From positions 6,230,368 to 6,294,367 of the forward strand of contig JACBWW010000044.1 in the NCBI GenBank assembly GCA_020086605.1: a DNA stretch of 64,000 bases, given 5' to 3'. The notes below the pieces were generated by a model. The model was not told the DNA's origin, did not search any database, and was given only the letters and a program-made list of their open reading frames with translations. This DNA is from Lanius collurio. Taxonomy: Eukaryota > Chordata > Aves > Passeriformes > Laniidae. A program made the translations under genes and the position numbers. This document shows positions 60,176 through 64,000 of the stretch, piece after piece (positions within the stretch are counted from its first letter, which is position 1; every line of letters starts with the position of its first letter).

Positions 60176-62214
60176 ACCCCTTGTCTTTACCCTTCTTGGC
60201 CATCCTGGAGCATGGTGTTCCTGTGTTAGAAACAAGCCCTTTGCAGGGAGTGATCAGCTCCCAGCTGATCTGCTACCCTGGCCTTACTTTCTGTTTCCCA
60301 TGAGTGAACTTAACAGATAAACTCCTGGGAGTTCACCAGAACATTTGCATCTCAAGAGCTCTTGGGAAGAAAAGAAAAAAAAAAAAACATTTCACTATTT
60401 TATGGACAGGAAAGGGGAGGTGCTGAGAAGCATAAAACACAGTCAGGGCTCTGAGAGAAGAGCTCCTGAGCTGTAGCCACAGGGTAGGAGGGATGTCTCA
60501 GCCTCAGCCACAGCAGCTCAGTGTCACTGGTGGGAGCAAAGAACAAAACAAACACCAACAAGCAAACAGAGGAAACCAAACATGCTGTTTTCATTTGGAC
60601 TGATTTTCCAGGCACAAGCCATTTGCAGAGTTTTGGCAGACAAGGGGATGTCTCCTGCACAGTGCAGAGTCAAGCTTTGCTGCCAAAGCACCCATCAGCA
60701 CGTTGCACTGATTCAGGGTCAACTCAGAAGAGTTTAATCTAAATCCAGGCCCTCCACAGTTGTTTCTCCTGTTCCAAGGGAGCTGGTGCAGACCTGTTTC
60801 CACCATTTTTCAGCAACTCTGGCTACTTTGTTCAGCAGAGCTGAGTGCCTGTTGGGCCTCAGGGACTCCTCAAGGGAGCAGAGATCGTGTGGGAGTTTTT
60901 GAGGGACATGTCAGATGAGCTGTTGCTCTGAGGGTGCACGTGGTACCTGTGCCATCTCTCCTAAAGCAAGACTCTCACACCCCCATATAAACAAGTGCAC
61001 AATATGGCACAGTGTCTAAAAAGTGAGAGTCTTTGCTGTCTTGCTTTCCTTTGCTCTCCTGGCTGCTCCTACGAGGCTTCTCCTGCCCCACCTTGCTGGT
61101 CTGCCTGGGGTCACATCTGAAAGAGAAGCCAGATCTGGGCCCACGGAGGTAGTAATCCCTTTCCTGTACTGCTTGTGGGTTTTTTTGGCATTTCCCTAAT
61201 TTTCTGTTTCTTTTTCTTTCCCCTTTCATGAAAAAGAAAAAAGAAGTTGTATTAGCTTTGGATTCCCAACACGTAACCTCATTTGTGTTTTAATCTCACT
61301 TTCAAGTATATTTAGAACCTAATTTCTTTCTGCAGTTGTGGGTCAAGGCAAAATTTACCTGTCCTTACCTTAAGCCCAATGGAACATCTTGCTTAGCTAC
61401 TACCCAAGTTAAAGTCAGTAGTAAATAAACTCTAGAAAATTCAGCATAAAGATCATTTTTGCCTAAGAGTCACATGTCTGTTGACATAAAGTTTATGACA
61501 CAAGTTCATGTCTACAGGGCTATGTTGAGTGGTTCCACATCCTGTCCCAAGTTAATTCCTTAACTGGGGTTTGAATTTTGGGTTGCCTTACATCTGTGCA
61601 TGTGCTTGTGCACTTGCAGGAGGGGGCATAGTAGGAAGTGTCAGAATAACAGCAAGATCTTACAAATAAAAGAGGCTTTATTAGAAATGTGTTCAACAAA
61701 AACCCAAACCAACAAACCATAATAACTAATGTTCTTGCAATCTCAAGTCAAAATTATCTCTTTTAGAGTAAAATACTGTGACCTAAAAGCTGTGAAATAT
61801 CAGTGTTTCTGAGTTACAGTACTGGTTTAAAAAGCAGAGAAATAGCACTAAAGTTCCAGAAATATACTTTACCTAAATTTGAAACATGACAATTTTTATT
61901 TTCCCCTGAAGCATGATGCTAAATGTAAATTTAAAAAATACATTAGAAATCCAGGACTTAAACATCCTTTGATGATATGGTAGTGATTAACCAAGAAATT
62001 CTTCTTTGGATCTCCTTTTGATCCATCTGAAATGCTTAGTCATGAACTTATGGAATTTGCCACTTCATTTTATAACAATTTCACACTTTTACCTTTTACT
62101 CACATTTCCAATGTTGTGGTTTAGTTCTGAAAATTAGCCTGTTTTAACTGAACTGTACAGCAACTTGCTTTGAGTCTAATGAACTTACCTAGCATGAGAC
62201 TTGTTTTGTGTACA

Positions 62215-62530
62215 ATTGTTGTGGTGGAACCCCCTGGGCCCCTGCCCCCAGCCAGGTCCCTGCCATGTGACTGAGTGGGGTCTGTCTGATGTTCAAGCAG
62301 CCCGGGCTCTGATCTGGTTGGTTGTTTATCCCAGCTCCGCCCCTGGTATCCCCTTTCCCCCTGTCTGTGATAAAACCAGCAGGACGGAAAGCGTCGCTCT
62401 CTTACCTCGCTGACTCTTGCACAGGTTGAGTGCTCTGTCCTTCCCAGGACAGAGGGAATAAATGACTTAACATCATAAGAGGTTTGAGCTATATTTCTCT
62501 TCTCAACTTCTGCTGAGTAGCTGTCACTGA
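62215..62530 (+). mobile_element. LTR, probably solo
   Basis: A GC-rich U3-like part starting TGTTGTGGTGGAACCCCC is followed by a GATAAAACC TATA-like word (near 62,369) and an AATAAA signal at 62,457-62,462, then a U5-like tail with TTTCTCTTCTCAACTTC. Overall spacing fits an avian retroviral LTR. Borders are approximate and no internal genes adjoin it. Confidence 0.55.
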
Positions 62531-64000
62531 CACTGGCTTAAGTGGGGCTGCAAAGTCAAGGGATATTTAGGCTGTTCGTGAATGGTCTAAAGATATTCCA
62601 AGACATAAAGAGGCAAGCTCACCACAAAATTAAGCAGTGGACAAGCTAATTTTACCACAAGATACAATTTTATTTGAACAAATGAAACAAGTGGGGCAGA
62701 TGTTGAGCTGTTCATGTGTCCCACAGTTAATAAATAAAAAAAACATCTGTTTCACGAGGCCAGGTTGTGTGAAAAGGCTGATGAGGCAAATTGTGAGGTG
62801 GTTAAAACTCAAATATTCTTGAAGCCATGAGGCTGAATTCTGTCTCCTCTTGCATGGGAAGAAATGAAAGACAAATCAAACCAGCTACTGCTAAGAAAGT
62901 TTGCCTTATTTCTGCACAAAGCAGCTCAGCTGCCTGGTGCACGCAGCCCATGCATCAGCTGCTGAAGCATGAATTTGTTTCACTCGTCAAATGAAGCTGA
63001 AATCACTTTGGGAAAGTGGTGAACCTGTACACATTTATGGTGTCAAACATGTTTTATATTCATGTCCGTTGGTGGAACTTGTGCTGCCTGGTTAGGCAGC
63101 ATGTCCTTGGATAAGGTTGATTCTATTTCTGGTTTGACAAAGTTATTTCTAGGGGAATTTTTTTTTTCTTCCTCTTCCTACATGTTGGGGAATTTTTGCT
63201 TTTTTTTTTGGGAGATGCTGCCATTTTTACTTTACTTTTGCTGTTCTTTGGTCGTTTATGAAAAGGAAAGGCTAGCAGTCAGCCTGGGCCTAAACTGTGG
63301 CAAAGCCTTACTCAGCTACAGTAATACCAAAATTTCAAGTGAGTTCGTAGTACTACAGCATGGATAAACACAAATGCCTCCTGGTGACTGATCAGGGCTC
63401 CAGCTGTGTGCACAGCTTCCTACATGGTCTTCATCATTCAAAAATCCCTTCAGTTCAGGCTTCTGGAGAGTCTGTTCTTTTCCCTCTTAAAGACAAAATT
63501 TCTAGATGCTTGATAAAAAGCATATTTCTCCAAATTTTTCTGGAGTCGAGCAGTCTATGAGATTCTGACATGGTGGTTTTTGTAAGGTCTGGTAGCAGGG
63601 CAATTTACTATCCACTCGCATCATCTACCCACAAAGCTCTCACCTAACGCAGGTAAGCAGTTCCATGATTTATCTTCTTTTCAGGCTAAATTATGCATAG
63701 TAACTGGTGTCCAGGAATCTACAGCTGAGCTAGAATTAGATTGAGGAGAACACATGCTGTCTTCAGGACAGCACTTCAGCACTTTTCCAGAGCGTGGAAC
63801 TTTGGTTACATAGCTATTGGGATGCTCTTGGCTAACAAAACAAGAGAGAGAAATCTTCAGAACATTAACCCTGCCATAAGGAACATCACCACAACATCAT
63901 AAATAAGGAAGGTAGCAGACTGTTGAGATTGGGTTCAAACCATCAAGGATGTTTTAAAAATCACATTCTGCTGATATGTCTGTGTATGGCCTACAGCCTG
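62531..64000. other. Non-coding DNA to the right edge, nothing recognised
   Basis: The sequence is AT-rich with T runs near 63,160 and 63,200. Open frames are short and show no domain. No RNA gene or element could be supported. Confidence 0.5.

Noticed and set aside
59918..60320. Frames of 92-124 residues with Phe, Leu, Val or Thr, Lys, Asn runs
   Set aside because: They are translations of the (GTTT)n-type simple sequence.

Overview
The window looks like bird nuclear DNA, most probably from a songbird. The evidence is CR1 LINE fragments with their typical 3' ends, LTRs resembling passerine endogenous retroviruses, short introns packed with minisatellites (typical of microchromosome genes), and remnants of an ITPRIPL1-like gene, a family I recall as heavily expanded in passerine annotations. 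No bacterial feature is present. All calls come from reading the sequence; no database was searched.

Region 1 (about 1-18,180, minus strand) holds the 5' part of one large multi-exon gene for a secreted, cysteine-rich protein. I could chain sixteen exons with consistent splice phases: a signal-peptide microexon, a NIDO domain, an IgGFc-binding domain in one 1,254-base exon, then VWD/C8/TIL modules as in FCGBP, alpha-tectorin and zonadhesin. The gene runs off the left edge. A run of 392 N (4886-5277) hides the start of one exon. The introns carry strand-asymmetric purine or pyrimidine arrays, several minisatellites, a (TCA)n array and a CR1 copy.

Region 2 (about 18.2-49.2 kb) is AT-rich and appears non-coding. 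It has a CpG-rich patch near 21.4-21.7 kb, a CR1 tail near 35.5 kb, a possible LTR near 36 kb and a (GGAA)n array near 37.1 kb. No exon could be supported.

Region 3 (about 49.2-62.5 kb) is a repeat-dense mosaic. It contains several LTR-like elements, CR1 pieces, and three partial copies of a unit carrying the C-terminal part of a dead ITPRIPL1-like gene. The longest copy (53.3-54.7 kb, minus) has a transmembrane N-terminal part, a CR1 insertion, an in-frame stop and a lost C-terminus. Copies 2 and 3 are fused at the same base to a sequence that, in copy 2, runs on into ITS2 and a decayed but full-length 5.8S rRNA copy (57560-57719, minus). A GC-rich block next to copies 1 and 2 is almost identical between them, although the adjoining sequence has diverged.

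Region 4 (about 62.5-64 kb) shows nothing recognisable.

The points most worth checking are the NIDO plus IgGFc-binding plus VWD architecture, the ITPRIPL1/rDNA chimera with its shared junction, and the identity step at the edge of the GC-rich block.
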